Source of the DNA: Marsupella aquatica
Lineage: Eukaryota > Marchantiophyta
Reading direction: 5' to 3'
Assembly: GCA_973895155.1 (NCBI GenBank)
Contig: OZ316892.1
Span: 27,342,001-27,406,000, forward strand
Length of the DNA stretch: 64,000 nucleotides
The notes beneath the pieces were generated by a model. That model worked only from the letters and a program-made list of their open reading frames with translations, did not search any database and was not told the DNA's origin. This document shows, piece by piece, positions 21,851-35,570 of the stretch. Every line of letters starts with the position of its first letter. Within the stretch, counting starts at the first letter, position 1. Both the position numbers and the translations under genes were made by a program.

Positions 21851-23548
21851 CCAGAGTCTTCAGTGCGAAGAGGAACTCGCAAACGTCAAGCCCGAGAAAG
21901 GTATGGAACTTGGCTTCCTTCTGATCAAGTGGATTTGGATGAAGAATCTATTGATGCATTGGTGACAGAAGATGGAGATCCATCCTCATTTCGAGAGGTC
22001 CTAGCTTCTATGGAGAAGCAACAATGGCAGGCGGCGATGCGCATGGAAATGAAATCACTTCATGATAACAAGACTTGGGAACTCACAAGTCTACCTAGTG
22101 ACAAGCAGGCTGTTGACAGCAAGTGGGTGTATAGAAAGAAAGATGGACCCACGGAGGATGCTGAGAAGATATTTAAGGCTCGGTTGGTAGCCAAGGGTTT
22201 TACTCAACAGAAAGGTATAGACTACAATGAGGTTTTTTCACCCGTAGCAAAGCATTCAACAATATGTTTGCTATGTGCTCTTGTAGTTTTATTTGATCTA
22301 GTTTTAGATCAAATGGATGTTGTCACGACATTCTTATATGGATCGTTGGATGAGGTGATTTACATGAGGCAACCAGAGGGTTTTGTACAAAAGGGCAAGG
22401 AAAATTTGGTATGCAGATTGCTAAAATCCTTGTATGGATTAAAGCAGAGCCCAAGGCAGTGGAACAAGCGTTTTGATGAATTTTTGAAATCGCTTGGATT
22501 TGTGCAAAGCGTGTACGATCCATGTGTTTACATCAGGCGTGTGAACAACACAGGTTTTAAGTTTGTCATCCTTGTACTTTATGTGGATGACATGCTCATT
22601 GCAGCAAAGGATAGGGGCGAAGTTGATAAGCTTAAGGCCCAACTCAGTTCTGAGTTTAAGACGAAGGACTTGGGCACAGCCAAGAGGATCCTAGGCATGG
22701 AGATTGTCAGGGATGTGAACAAAGCCAAACTTTGGCTGACGCAAAAACGATATGCAGAGAAGGTGCTCTCAAAATTCAACATGGCAGATGCTAAGGCTGT
22801 GAGTGTTCCTTTGGCAAGGCATTTCAATATTTCTGCAGCATTTTGTCCATCGGATGCAACAGAAAAAAGTTTGATGTCCAAAGTTCCTTATGAAAGTGCT
22901 GTGGGCAGTTTAATGTATCTCATGGTATGCACCCGACCAGACATAGCTTATGCCGTTAGCAAGGTAAGCAGATACATGACAAATCCAGGAAAAGTCCATT
23001 GGGAAGCAGTGAAATGGATTTTGCGCTACATCAGAGGTTCCACTAAGAAGGGTTTATTGTTTGATGCAAGTTCAAACAATATGAAAGTGCTTCAAGGTTA
23101 TGTGGATGCAGACTACGCAGGTGATCTGGATAAGAGGAGATCAACAATTGGATATGTATTTACACTTGCTGGTGGATGCATTAGTTGGAAGTCTACTCTC
23201 CAAAAGTGTGTTGCAAAGTCTACTATGGATGCCGAGTATGTAGCGGCAGCAGAAGCAGCATCAGAGACCATTTGGTTGAAAAAGCTTGTCAAAGAGATGG
23301 GTTTATCACAAGATTCTGTGTATCTTCATTGTGACAGTCAAAGTGCAATTTACACTGCCAAGAATCAGGTGATGGATGGCAGGGTAAAGCACATTGATGT
23401 CCGCTATCATTTCATCCGACAGGCATTATCGGATGATGAATTTGAGCTTGTCAAGATTGATGGAAAGCTTAATCCAGCGGATGCTTTTACCAAAGTATTA
23501 GACTCCAATAGTTTTTCAAGGCATTGTAATTATTTACAAATATTGTAA
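21851..23548 (+). pseudogene. Copia reverse transcriptase and RNase H, unit 2
   Basis: As unit 1 but with Gly (GGT, base 23120) in the first RNase H motif, the family-typical residue; type B marker. Confidence 0.9.
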
Positions 23549-23740
23549 ATAGAGTTAACCAAGAAATTGTCTCTATATGAGTACTCCATCCGATGGCTTA
23601 TCGGCTACGGCTTAGTTCTAGTTAACCCTTGCATTAGGAGGAGGGCCTTTTGGCCTTATTGTCTTGAACTTCCCGCGGAGGAACTTGTAAGGAAAAGACA
23701 ATATTATGAACCGTCCCAAGACGTGAGTCAAGGGGGAGTT

Positions 23741-24066
23741 TGTAGAGGTTAACTCAGTCTTGGGTTGAACTATGGTTAGGATGTTAACTAGGGTTAGAGT
23801 AAACCCTAGTTGAAGAGATTGATCCTTATCTCTTCAACTTGTATGTGGTGTGAGAACACACACAAGAGAGTTCTCAAGAGAGAACACAGGGATATAGCAA
23901 GAGATGAGAGCTTGAAGAGATGAGAGCTATGGTGATGCTTGAGTACACACATAACCGCTAATAAAGCTTGGTCTTCCCGTGGACGTAGCCAACCTTGAGG
24001 CAAACCACGTAACTATTGAGCACGTGCATGTTTGGAGTGTTTTTCCTGATCTGATTTCTCCCCACA
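23741..24066 (+). repeat. Copia LTR 3
   Basis: 326 bp, same as LTR 1. It begins the gapped third unit. Confidence 0.95.
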
Positions 24067-24206
24067 ATTGGTATCAGAGCTCAGATTTTTTCAGTCGATT
24101 AGGAACTCCATAGAACTTGCTTCAAGTAGAGCGAACAGCGGATGATTTCCTCTTCAAAGCGGAGCTATTGGAAGAAGATCAGACTCAATCTTCTCACAAG
24201 TGTGGA

Positions 24207-24306
24207 NNNNNNNNNNNNNNNNNNNNNNNNNNNNNNNNNNNNNNNNNNNNNNNNNNNNNNNNNNNNNNNNNNNNNNNNNNNNNNNNNNNNNNNNNNNNNN
24301 NNNNNN
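24207..24306. other. Assembly gap (100 N)
   Basis: Exactly 100 N. By comparison with unit 1 it replaces 2247 bp (unit 1 bases 12953-15199): most of the leader, gag and protease. The round size marks a gap of unknown length, so further array units could be hidden here. Confidence 0.97.
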
Positions 24307-25330
24307 CACATCTTAGGAGGAGAAAATCAATTTATGGCATGCTCGGCTTGGTCACATGAGTGAAAAAAAGTTTGGAAATTTTACACAAGCGACATCTCCT
24401 ACCAGGATTGCAAGCATGCAAGTTGAGTTTTTGTGATCATTGCATTGTCGGTAAGAAAACAATAACTCCATTTGTGACTGCTATTCATCATTCTAAAGTT
24501 GTACTTGAGTATATTCATTCCGATGTGTGGGGTCCTGCTCCGGTTCCTCACATTCAGGCAAACAATACTATGTATCGTTTATCGATGATTACTCAAGGTA
24601 TGTTTGGATTTATTTCATTGCCCATAAGTTTGAAGTGCTTTCCATCTTCAAACAATGGGGAGCTCAAGTTGAGACACAGACTGCAAAGAATGTGAGATAT
24701 CTACGATCAGATAATGGTGGTGAATACACCTCTGGCGAGTTCAACACGTATTGTGCAAATAAGGGAATTACTCACCATCTCACAACTATGTACACTCCTG
24801 AGCAAAATGGTGTTGCTGAGCGACTTAACCGCACATTGTTGGAGCGAGCAAGGAGCATGTTGAGCCACTCTAAATTGCCACAAATCTTTTGGGCGAAAGC
24901 TGTGAACATTGTTGCTTATCTAGTAAATCTCTCTCCTAGTCGAGCAATTACTTACAAAACCCCCTTTGAGTTATGGCACAATCGACCTGCTGATTATTCA
25001 AAGCTTAGGGTTTTTGGCTGTGAAGCATATGCACATGTTCCTAGCAACAATAGGACTAAGCTAGATTCTAGAGCCCAGAAATGCATTTTTCTTGGTTATC
25101 AGCATGAAGTTAAAGGTTATCGGTTGTGGGATCCAGTTGATTGCAAGTTACTTGTTAGTCGGGATGTATCCTTCAATGAAGAAAAATCATTGAAGGAGGG
25201 GGAGATAGATCAATTCCCTACTACTAACAAAGAGCAATCTCCTCCTCTAGAGGATTTAAGGGGAAAGGATGTGTCAGATGAAGAATATGTTGACACCACT
25301 ATAAGGCAAAGCACACTACAATCAGATTAG
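24307..25330 (+). pseudogene. Copia integrase, unit 3 (after the gap)
   Basis: Starts inside the end of the protease frame; has the same TAG, frameshifts and closing stop as unit 1. ATG at 24788 marks it as type A. Confidence 0.85.
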
Positions 25331-27028
25331 CCAGAGTCTTCAGTGCGAAGAGGAACTCGCAAACGTCAAGCCCGAGAAAGGTATGGAACTTGGCTTCCTT
25401 CTGATCAAGTGGATTTGGATGAAGAATCTATTGATGCATTGGTGACAGAAGATGGAGATCCATCCTCATTTCGAGAGGTCCTAGCTTCTATGGAGAAGCA
25501 ACAATGGCAGGCGGCGATGCGCATGGAAATGAAATCACTTCATGATAACAAGACTTGGGAACTCACAAGTCTACCTAGTGACAAGCAGGCTGTTGACAGC
25601 AAGTGGGTGTATAGAAAGAAAGATGGACCCACGGAGGATGCTGAGAAGATATTTAAGGCTCGGTTGGTAGCCAAGGGTTTTACTCAACAGAAAGGTATAG
25701 ACTACAATGAGGTTTTTTCACCCGTAGCAAAGCATTCAACAATATGTTTGCTATGTGCTCTTGTAGTTTTATTTGATCTAGTTTTAGATCAAATGGATGT
25801 TGTCACGACATTCTTATATGGATCGTTGGATGAGGTGATTTACATGAGGCAACCAGAGGGTTTTGTACAAAAGGGCAAGGAAAATTTGGTATGCAGATTG
25901 CTAAAATCCTTGTATGGATTAAAGCAGAGCCCAAGGCAGTGGAACAAGCGTTTTGATGAATTTTTGAAATCGCTTGGATTTGTGCAAAGCGTGTACGATC
26001 CATGTGTTTACATCAGGCGTGTGAACAACACAGGTTTTAAGTTTGTCATCCTTGTACTTTATGTGGATGACATGCTCATTGCAGCAAAGGATAGGGGCGA
26101 AGTTGATAAGCTTAAGGCCCAACTCAGTTCTGAGTTTAAGACGAAGGACTTGGGCACAGCCAAGAGGATCCTAGGCATGGAGATTGTCAGGGATGTGAAC
26201 AAAGCCAAACTTTGGCTGACGCAAAAACGATATGCAGAGAAGGTGCTCTCAAAATTCAACATGGCAGATGCTAAGGCTGTGAGTGTTCCTTTGGCAAGGC
26301 ATTTCAATATTTCTGCAGCATTTTGTCCATCGGATGCAACAGAAAAAAGTTTGATGTCCAAAGTTCCTTATGAAAGTGCTGTGGGCAGTTTAATGTATCT
26401 CATGGTATGCACCCGACCAGACATAGCTTATGCCGTTAGCAAGGTAAGCAGATACATGACAAATCCAGGAAAAGTCCATTGGGAAGCAGTGAAATGGATT
26501 TTGCGCTACATCAGAGGTTCCACTAAGAAGGGTTTATTGTTTGATGCAAGTTCAAACAATATGAAAGTGCTTCAAGGTTATGTGGATGCAGACTACGCAA
26601 GTGATCTGGATAAGAGGAGATCAACAATTGGATATGTATTTACACTTGCTGGTGGATGCATTAGTTGGAAGTCTACTCTCCAAAAGTGTGTTGCAAAGTC
26701 TACTATGGATGCCGAGTATGTAGCGGCAGCAGAAGCAGCATCAGAGACCATTTGGTTGAAAAAGCTTGTCAAAGAGATGGGTTTATCACAAGATTCTGTG
26801 TATCTTCATTGTGACAGTCAAAGTGCAATTTACACTGCCAAGAATCAGGTGATGGATGGCAGGGTAAAGCACATTGATGTCCGCTATCATTTCATCCGAC
26901 AGGCATTATCGGATGATGAATTTGAGCTTGTCAAGATTGATGGAAAGCTTAATCCAGCGGATGCTTTTACCAAAGTATTAGACTCCAATAGTTTTTCAAG
27001 GCATTGTAATTATTTACAAATATTGTAA
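25331..27028 (+). pseudogene. Copia reverse transcriptase and RNase H, unit 3
   Basis: Protein identical to unit 1, including Ser (base 26600 A) in the RNase H motif; type A. Confidence 0.9.
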
Positions 27029-27220
27029 ATAGAGTTAACCAAGAAATTGTCTCTATATGAGTACTCCATCCGATGGCTTATCGGCTACGGCTTAGTTCTA
27101 GTTAACCCTTGCATTAGGAGGAGGGCCTTTTGGCCTTATTGTCTTGAACTTCCCGCGGAGGAACTTGTAAGGAAAAGACAATATTATGAACCGTCCCAAG
27201 ACGTGAGTCAAGGGGGAGTT

Positions 27221-27546
27221 TGTAGAGGTTAACTCAGTCTTGGGTTGAACTATGGTTAGGATGTTAACTAGGGTTAGAGTAAACCCTAGTTGAAGAGATT
27301 GATCCTTATCTCTTCAACTTGTATGTGGTGTGAGAACACACACAAGAGAGTTCTCAAGAGAGAACACAGGGATATAGCAAGAGATGAGAGCTTGAAGAGA
27401 TGAGAGCTATGGTGATGCTTGAGTACACACATAACCGCTAATAAAGCTTGGTCTTCCCGTGGACGTAGCCAACCTTGAGGCAAACCACGTAACTATTGAG
27501 CACGTGCATGTTTGGAGTGTTTTTCCTGATCTGATTTCTCCCCACA
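27221..27546 (+). repeat. Copia LTR 4
   Basis: 326 bp, same as LTR 1; joins units 3 and 4. Confidence 0.95.
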
Positions 27547-28621
27547 ATTGGTATCAGAGCTCAGATTTTTTCAGTCGATTAGGAACTCCATAGAACTTGC
27601 TTCAAGTAGAGCGAACAGCGGATGATTTCCTCTTCAAAGCGGAGCTATTGGAAGAAGATCAGACTCAATCTTCTCACAAGTGTGGAGCACACAACTAGGG
27701 GCTCATTTCAGTGAAGCAATGAAGGCCTGAGGTCAAAAACGGAAACAATTGTAAGTGACGGTTTTCAATTTACGTTATCGGGCAAGAGATAAGGTCAATT
27801 TCTCAGATCAGTCTTTTTGATTGTTCTATCGGGACTTGAAACTGAGACACGCTTGAGCGCCTCGTCTTTCTAGATGTTTCGATATCAACATCGCTGAATT
27901 TTGTCAAACGGTTGAGAAGTAATCTTAATTTCAATTCTTGTTTTTTTGAGCTCAAAACTTTCAATGAATCGTTTCTCCCTCATTATTCCACCGTTTTGCG
28001 AGTTCTTTATATCGATCTTGATGCCCTCAAAGTCTAGTTTCTGAATCTGAAATCAAAATTGGATTTGGTCAAAAACTGAGACGGGAATTTGAGTGAATCC
28101 ACCGAGGAGTACTTTCTGTCGCGAGTAGTCGCGACTTCCGCGGACGCGCGAGGAGGTCGAAAACTTCGAGGAGGCCTTTTAGGGCTCGACAAGGCTCGGG
28201 CAGGGGGAAGTGCCCCCTGTGAATTTCCCCCACAGGGGCTGTACAAGGGCGGAGCGGCAAACAAAATCGAATCAACTTCAACTTTTGGAGAGGTGTACTT
28301 GGGGAAGCTAGGCAAGCATTGGTGTGCTCAATTTTGGAAACGCATAGTAGTGGAATCTTTGGCATAAAAGATTCCCTCGAGGGGTATTTATTTCATTTTT
28401 TACCCCCCTTCGGTTAGAGTAAAAATTCTCGGCACTCGAGAGTCTGTTTGACAAACCGTTTTCAGCATTTGGAGCGTTACCTTGTGGGCTACACACAAGA
28501 GTGATCAGTTTCAAAATTCACCAACTTTCATTTTTGGCCTTATTTTCACACCCCGCATTTGAGCATTCGACGTTTATTTCTTGTTGGAAGGCAACTCCAC
28601 ACTACATTTGGCATTCTAGCG

Positions 28622-29410
28622 ATGGCGACTACTAGGATTGGAGGTCAAAGGTTTGAGGTGGAAAAATTTGATGGTCGGATGGACTATACAATGTGGGAAC
28701 GTAACGTGAGGGATGCACTTAGGGCGATGGGCCTAGGCAAGGTACTAAGATCTCAACCCAAGGAGATGGAAGATGATGATTGGCATGATCTTCAAGATCA
28801 AGCGGTAAGCATTGTTGGAATGTACCTGAAAAACAATGTGAAGAAGCAGTTCGAGGAAAAATCAACACAAACGGTGACGGACTTATTTCAAGCATTGCGC
28901 AACAAGTACTACAAGAAGGAGATGTCAAACCGAATGTATGCAAGCCTGAAGCTCATGCAATTCAAAATGGCTGATGGAGTCAAGATTCAAGATCATATCG
29001 ATCAGTTCAATGATCTTGTGGTTGACCTAGAGAATTTGGGGGAGCATTTGAGCGAAGAAAAGAAAGCCTTACAACTCTTGAGTTCACTACCACCTTCATA
29101 CCAATCTTTGTCTCGAGTTCTTCTATTCCGTGATAAGACAACTATATCCTACAATGATGTGGTGAGTGTCCTGTTGACCGATGATATGCAATCTAAGCTG
29201 GTTTCTTCAGCTCATCCTACCTCAACCTCATCATCAACAGCACTGTTGGTAGAAAGAGGCAAATCAAGGGAGCCATCTCATGAAAACAAAAGGTTTAACC
29301 CACTTCCATGGAGCGAGGAAGGTTCCACGACCGATCTTTTGATAGGAGGAGGTTTAGATCCAGATCTAGATCTCGATCCAAATCACCATCCAAGTCTACT
29401 CGTGAGATAA
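28622..29410 (+). pseudogene. Copia gag, unit 4
   Basis: Protein identical to unit 1 gag with the same frame end. Confidence 0.85.
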
Positions 29411-29943
29411 AGTGTTGGAAGTGTGATAAAGTGGGCCACATGAAGAAGGATTGTTGCGTCAAAGACACATTCAAGGAAGTTGCCAGTTCTTTAGCCCAAG
29501 TAGTTGTTCGAGAAGAGGATAGTGAAGGATTTGCATTGTGTACCACTTCCCAAGTTGAGGATTGTCAATGGATTTTGGATTCCGCTTGCTCGTATCACAT
29601 ATGTTACATGCGTGAATTTTTCTCATCCTACACTCCTATCAACGGATCTGTTTTGATGGGAAATAATCATTCTTGCAAAGTTTTAGGGATTGGATCCGTA
29701 AAGATTCAACTACCTGATGGCAAGTACTGTACTCTATCAAATGTCAGACACATTCCAGAAATGTGTAAGAATTTGATTTCTCTTGGCTACTTGGATGCGA
29801 AGGGTTATCAATGGAGTGCAACTGATGGGGTGTTAACAGTCACGCATGGATCAACTGAAGTTCTTATTGGCAAGAGAAAAAGAAACATCTATGTCTTGGA
29901 AGGCATCACCCTTCCTGCCGAAGTCAATTTGGTCACATCTTAG
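29308..29943 (+). pseudogene. Copia zinc knuckle and protease, unit 4
   Basis: Protein identical to unit 1; same TAG at the end. Confidence 0.85.
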
Positions 29944-30957
29944 GAGGAGAAAATCAATTTATGGCATGCTCGGCTTGGTCACATGAGTGAAAAAAAGTTT
30001 GGAAATTTTACACAAGCGACATCTCCTACCAGGATTGCAAGCATGCAAGTTGAGTTTTTGTGATCATTGCATTGTCGGTAAGAAAACAATAACTCCATTT
30101 GTGACTGCTATTCATCATTCTAAAGTTGTACTTGAGTATATTCATTCCGATGTGTGGGGTCCTGCTCCGGTTCCTCACATTCAGGCAAACAATACTATGT
30201 ATCGTTTATCGATGATTACTCAAGGTATGTTTGGATTTATTTCATTGCCCATAAGTTTGAAGTGCTTTCCATCTTCAAACAATGGGGAGCTCAAGTTGAG
30301 ACACAGACTGCAAAGAATGTGAGATATCTACGATCAGATAATGGTGGTGAATACACCTCTGGCGAGTTCAACACGTATTGTGCAAATAAGGGAATTACTC
30401 ACCATCTCACAACTGTGTACACTCCTGAGCAAAATGGTGTTGCTGAGCGACTTAACCGCACATTGTTGGAGCGAGCAAGGAGCATGTTGAGCCACTCTAA
30501 ATTGCCACAAATCTTTTGGGCGAAAGCTGTGAACATTGTTGCTTATCTAGTAAATCTCTCTCCTAGTCGAGCAATTACTTACAAAACCCCCTTTGAGTTA
30601 TGGCACAATCGACCTGCTGATTATTCAAAGCTTAGGGTTTTTGGCTGTGAAGCATATGCACATGTTCCTAGCAACAATAGGACTAAGCTAGATTCTAGAG
30701 CCCAGAAATGCATTTTTCTTGGTTATCAGCATGAAGTTAAAGGTTATCGGTTGTGGGATCCAGTTGATTGCAAGTTACTTGTTAGTCGGGATGTATCCTT
30801 CAATGAAGAAAAATCATTGAAGGAGGGGGAGATAGATCAATTCCCTACTACTAACAAAGAGCAATCTCCTCCTCTAGAGGATTTAAGGGGAAAGGATGTG
30901 TCAGATGAAGAATATGTTGACACCACTATAAGGCAAAGCACACTACAATCAGATTAG
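29944..30957 (+). pseudogene. Copia integrase, unit 4
   Basis: Shared lesions as in unit 1. Val (base 30415 G), type B. Confidence 0.85.
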
Positions 30958-32655
30958 CCAGAGTCTTCAGTGCGAAGAGGAACTCGCAAACGTCAAGCCC
31001 GAGAAAGGTATGGAACTTGGCTTCCTTCTGATCAAGTGGATTTGGATGAAGAATCTATTGATGCATTGGTGACAGAAGATGGAGATCCATCCTCATTTCG
31101 AGAGGTCCTAGCTTCTATGGAGAAGCAACAATGGCAGGCGGCGATGCGCATGGAAATGAAATCACTTCATGATAACAAGACTTGGGAACTCACAAGTCTA
31201 CCTAGTGACAAGCAGGCTGTTGACAGCAAGTGGGTGTATAGAAAGAAAGATGGACCCACGGAGGATGCTGAGAAGATATTTAAGGCTCGGTTGGTAGCCA
31301 AGGGTTTTACTCAACAGAAAGGTATAGACTACAATGAGGTTTTTTCACCCGTAGCAAAGCATTCAACAATATGTTTGCTATGTGCTCTTGTAGTTTTATT
31401 TGATCTAGTTTTAGATCAAATGGATGTTGTCACGACATTCTTATATGGATCGTTGGATGAGGTGATTTACATGAGGCAACCAGAGGGTTTTGTACAAAAG
31501 GGCAAGGAAAATTTGGTATGCAGATTGCTAAAATCCTTGTATGGATTAAAGCAGAGCCCAAGGCAGTGGAACAAGCGTTTTGATGAATTTTTGAAATCGC
31601 TTGGATTTGTGCAAAGCGTGTACGATCCATGTGTTTACATCAGGCGTGTGAACAACACAGGTTTTAAGTTTGTCATCCTTGTACTTTATGTGGATGACAT
31701 GCTCATTGCAGCAAAGGATAGGGGCGAAGTTGATAAGCTTAAGGCCCAACTCAGTTCTGAGTTTAAGACGAAGGACTTGGGCACAGCCAAGAGGATCCTA
31801 GGCATGGAGATTGTCAGGGATGTGAACAAAGCCAAACTTTGGCTGACGCAAAAACGATATGCAGAGAAGGTGCTCTCAAAATTCAACATGGCAGATGCTA
31901 AGGCTGTGAGTGTTCCTTTGGCAAGGCATTTCAATATTTCTGCAGCATTTTGTCCATCGGATGCAACAGAAAAAAGTTTGATGTCCAAAGTTCCTTATGA
32001 AAGTGCTGTGGGCAGTTTAATGTATCTCATGGTATGCACCCGACCAGACATAGCTTATGCCGTTAGCAAGGTAAGCAGATACATGACAAATCCAGGAAAA
32101 GTCCATTGGGAAGCAGTGAAATGGATTTTGCGCTACATCAGAGGTTCCACTAAGAAGGGTTTATTGTTTGATGCAAGTTCAAACAATATGAAAGTGCTTC
32201 AAGGTTATGTGGATGCAGACTACGCAGGTGATCTGGATAAGAGGAGATCAACAATTGGATATGTATTTACACTTGCTGGTGGATGCATTAGTTGGAAGTC
32301 TACTCTCCAAAAGTGTGTTGCAAAGTCTACTATGGATGCCGAGTATGTAGCGGCAGCAGAAGCAGCATCAGAGACCATTTGGTTGAAAAAGCTTGTCAAA
32401 GAGATGGGTTTATCACAAGATTCTGTGTATCTTCATTGTGACAGTCAAAGTGCAATTTACACTGCCAAGAATCAGGTGATGGATGGCAGGGTAAAGCACA
32501 TTGATGTCCGCTATCATTTCATCCGACAGGCATTATCGGATGATGAATTTGAGCTTGTCAAGATTGATGGAAAGCTTAATCCAGCGGATGCTTTTACCAA
32601 AGTATTAGACTCCAATAGTTTTTCAAGGCATTGTAATTATTTACAAATATTGTAA
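30958..32655 (+). pseudogene. Copia reverse transcriptase and RNase H, unit 4
   Basis: Protein identical to unit 2; Gly marker (base 32227 G), type B. Confidence 0.9.
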
Positions 32656-32847
32656 ATAGAGTTAACCAAGAAATTGTCTCTATATGAGTACTCCATCCGA
32701 TGGCTTATCGGCTACGGCTTAGTTCTAGTTAACCCTTGCATTAGGAGGAGGGCCTTTTGGCCTTATTGTCTTGAACTTCCCGCGGAGGAACTTGTAAGGA
32801 AAAGACAATATTATGAACCGTCCCAAGACGTGAGTCAAGGGGGAGTT

Positions 32848-33173
32848 TGTAGAGGTTAACTCAGTCTTGGGTTGAACTATGGTTAGGATGTTAACTAGGG
32901 TTAGAGTAAACCCTAGTTGAAGAGATTGATCCTTATCTCTTCAACTTGTATGTGGTGTGAGAACACACACAAGAGAGTTCTCAAGAGAGAACACAGGGAT
33001 ATAGCAAGAGATGAGAGCTTGAAGAGATGAGAGCTATGGTGATGCTTGAGTACACACATAACCGCTAATAAAGCTTGGTCTTCCCGTGGACGTAGCCAAC
33101 CTTGAGGCAAACCACGTAACTATTGAGCACGTGCATGTTTGGAGTGTTTTTCCTGATCTGATTTCTCCCCACA
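32848..33173 (+). repeat. Copia LTR 5
   Basis: 326 bp, same as LTR 1; joins units 4 and 5. Confidence 0.95.
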
Positions 33174-34248
33174 ATTGGTATCAGAGCTCAGATTTTTTCA
33201 GTCGATTAGGAACTCCATAGAACTTGCTTCAAGTAGAGCGAACAGCGGATGATTTCCTCTTCAAAGCGGAGCTATTGGAAGAAGATCAGACTCAATCTTC
33301 TCACAAGTGTGGAGCACACAACTAGGGGCTCATTTCAGTGAAGCAATGAAGGCCTGAGGTCAAAAACGGAAACAATTGTAAGTGACGGTTTTCAATTTAC
33401 GTTATCGGGCAAGAGATAAGGTCAATTTCTCAGATCAGTCTTTTTGATTGTTCTATCGGGACTTGAAACTGAGACACGCTTGAGCGCCTCGTCTTTCTAG
33501 ATGTTTCGATATCAACATCGCTGAATTTTGTCAAACGGTTGAGAAGTAATCTTAATTTCAATTCTTGTTTTTTTGAGCTCAAAACTTTCAATGAATCGTT
33601 TCTCCCTCATTATTCCACCGTTTTGCGAGTTCTTTATATCGATCTTGATGCCCTCAAAGTCTAGTTTCTGAATCTGAAATCAAAATTGGATTTGGTCAAA
33701 AACTGAGACGGGAATTTGAGTGAATCCACCGAGGAGTACTTTCTGTCGCGAGTAGTCGCGACTTCCGCGGACGCGCGAGGAGGTCGAAAACTTCGAGGAG
33801 GCCTTTTAGGGCTCGACAAGGCTCGGGCAGGGGGAAGTGCCCCCTGTGAATTTCCCCCACAGGGGCTGTACAAGGGCGGAGCGGCAAACAAAATCGAATC
33901 AACTTCAACTTTTGGAGAGGTGTACTTGGGGAAGCTAGGCAAGCATTGGTGTGCTCAATTTTGGAAACGCATAGTAGTGGAATCTTTGGCATAAAAGATT
34001 CCCTCGAGGGGTATTTATTTCATTTTTTACCCCCCTTCGGTTAGAGTAAAAATTCTCGGCACTCGAGAGTCTGTTTGACAAACCGTTTTCAGCATTTGGA
34101 GCGTTACCTTGTGGGCTACACACAAGAGTGATCAGTTTCAAAATTCACCAACTTTCATTTTTGGCCTTATTTTCACACCCCGCATTTGAGCATTCGACGT
34201 TTATTTCTTGTTGGAAGGCAACTCCACACTACATTTGGCATTCTAGCG

Positions 34249-35037
34249 ATGGCGACTACTAGGATTGGAGGTCAAAGGTTTGAGGTGGAAAAATTTGATG
34301 GTCGGATGGACTATACAATGTGGGAACGTAACGTGAGGGATGCACTTAGGGCGATGGGCCTAGGCAAGGTACTAAGATCTCAACCCAAGGAGATGGAAGA
34401 TGATGATTGGCATGATCTTCAAGATCAAGCGGTAAGCATTGTTGGAATGTACCTGAAAAACAATGTGAAGAAGCAGTTCGAGGAAAAATCAACACAAACG
34501 GTGACGGACTTATTTCAAGCATTGCGCAACAAGTACTACAAGAAGGAGATGTCAAACCGAATGTATGCAAGCCTGAAGCTCATGCAATTCAAAATGGCTG
34601 ATGGAGTCAAGATTCAAGATCATATCGATCAGTTCAATGATCTTGTGGTTGACCTAGAGAATTTGGGGGAGCATTTGAGCGAAGAAAAGAAAGCCTTACA
34701 ACTCTTGAGTTCACTACCACCTTCATACCAATCTTTGTCTCGAGTTCTTCTATTCCGTGATAAGACAACTATATCCTACAATGATGTGGTGAGTGTCCTG
34801 TTGACCGATGATATGCAATCTAAGCTGGTTTCTTCAGCTCATCCTACCTCAACCTCATCATCAACAGCACTGTTGGTAGAAAGAGGCAAATCAAGGGAGC
34901 CATCTCATGAAAACAAAAGGTTTAACCCACTTCCATGGAGCGAGGAAGGTTCCACGACCGATCTTTTGATAGGAGGAGGTTTAGATCCAGATCTAGATCT
35001 CGATCCAAATCACCATCCAAGTCTACTCGTGAGATAA
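34249..35037 (+). pseudogene. Copia gag, unit 5
   Basis: Protein identical to unit 1 gag with the same frame end. Confidence 0.85.
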
Positions 35038-35570
35038 AGTGTTGGAAGTGTGATAAAGTGGGCCACATGAAGAAGGATTGTTGCGTCAAAGACACATTCA
35101 AGGAAGTTGCCAGTTCTTTAGCCCAAGTAGTTGTTCGAGAAGAGGATAGTGAAGGATTTGCATTGTGTACCACTTCCCAAGTTGAGGATTGTCAATGGAT
35201 TTTGGATTCCGCTTGCTCGTATCACATATGTTACATGCGTGAATTTTTCTCATCCTACACTCCTATCAACGGATCTGTTTTGATGGGAAATAATCATTCT
35301 TGCAAAGTTTTAGGGATTGGATCCGTAAAGATTCAACTACCTGATGGCAAGTACTGTACTCTATCAAATGTCAGACACATTCCAGAAATGTGTAAGAATT
35401 TGATTTCTCTTGGCTACTTGGATGCGAAGGGTTATCAATGGAGTGCAACTGATGGGGTGTTAACAGTCACGCATGGATCAACTGAAGTTCTTATTGGCAA
35501 GAGAAAAAGAAACATCTATGTCTTGGAAGGCATCACCCTTCCTGCCGAAGTCAATTTGGTCACATCTTAG
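34935..35570 (+). pseudogene. Copia zinc knuckle and protease, unit 5
   Basis: Protein identical to unit 1; same TAG at the end. Confidence 0.85.
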
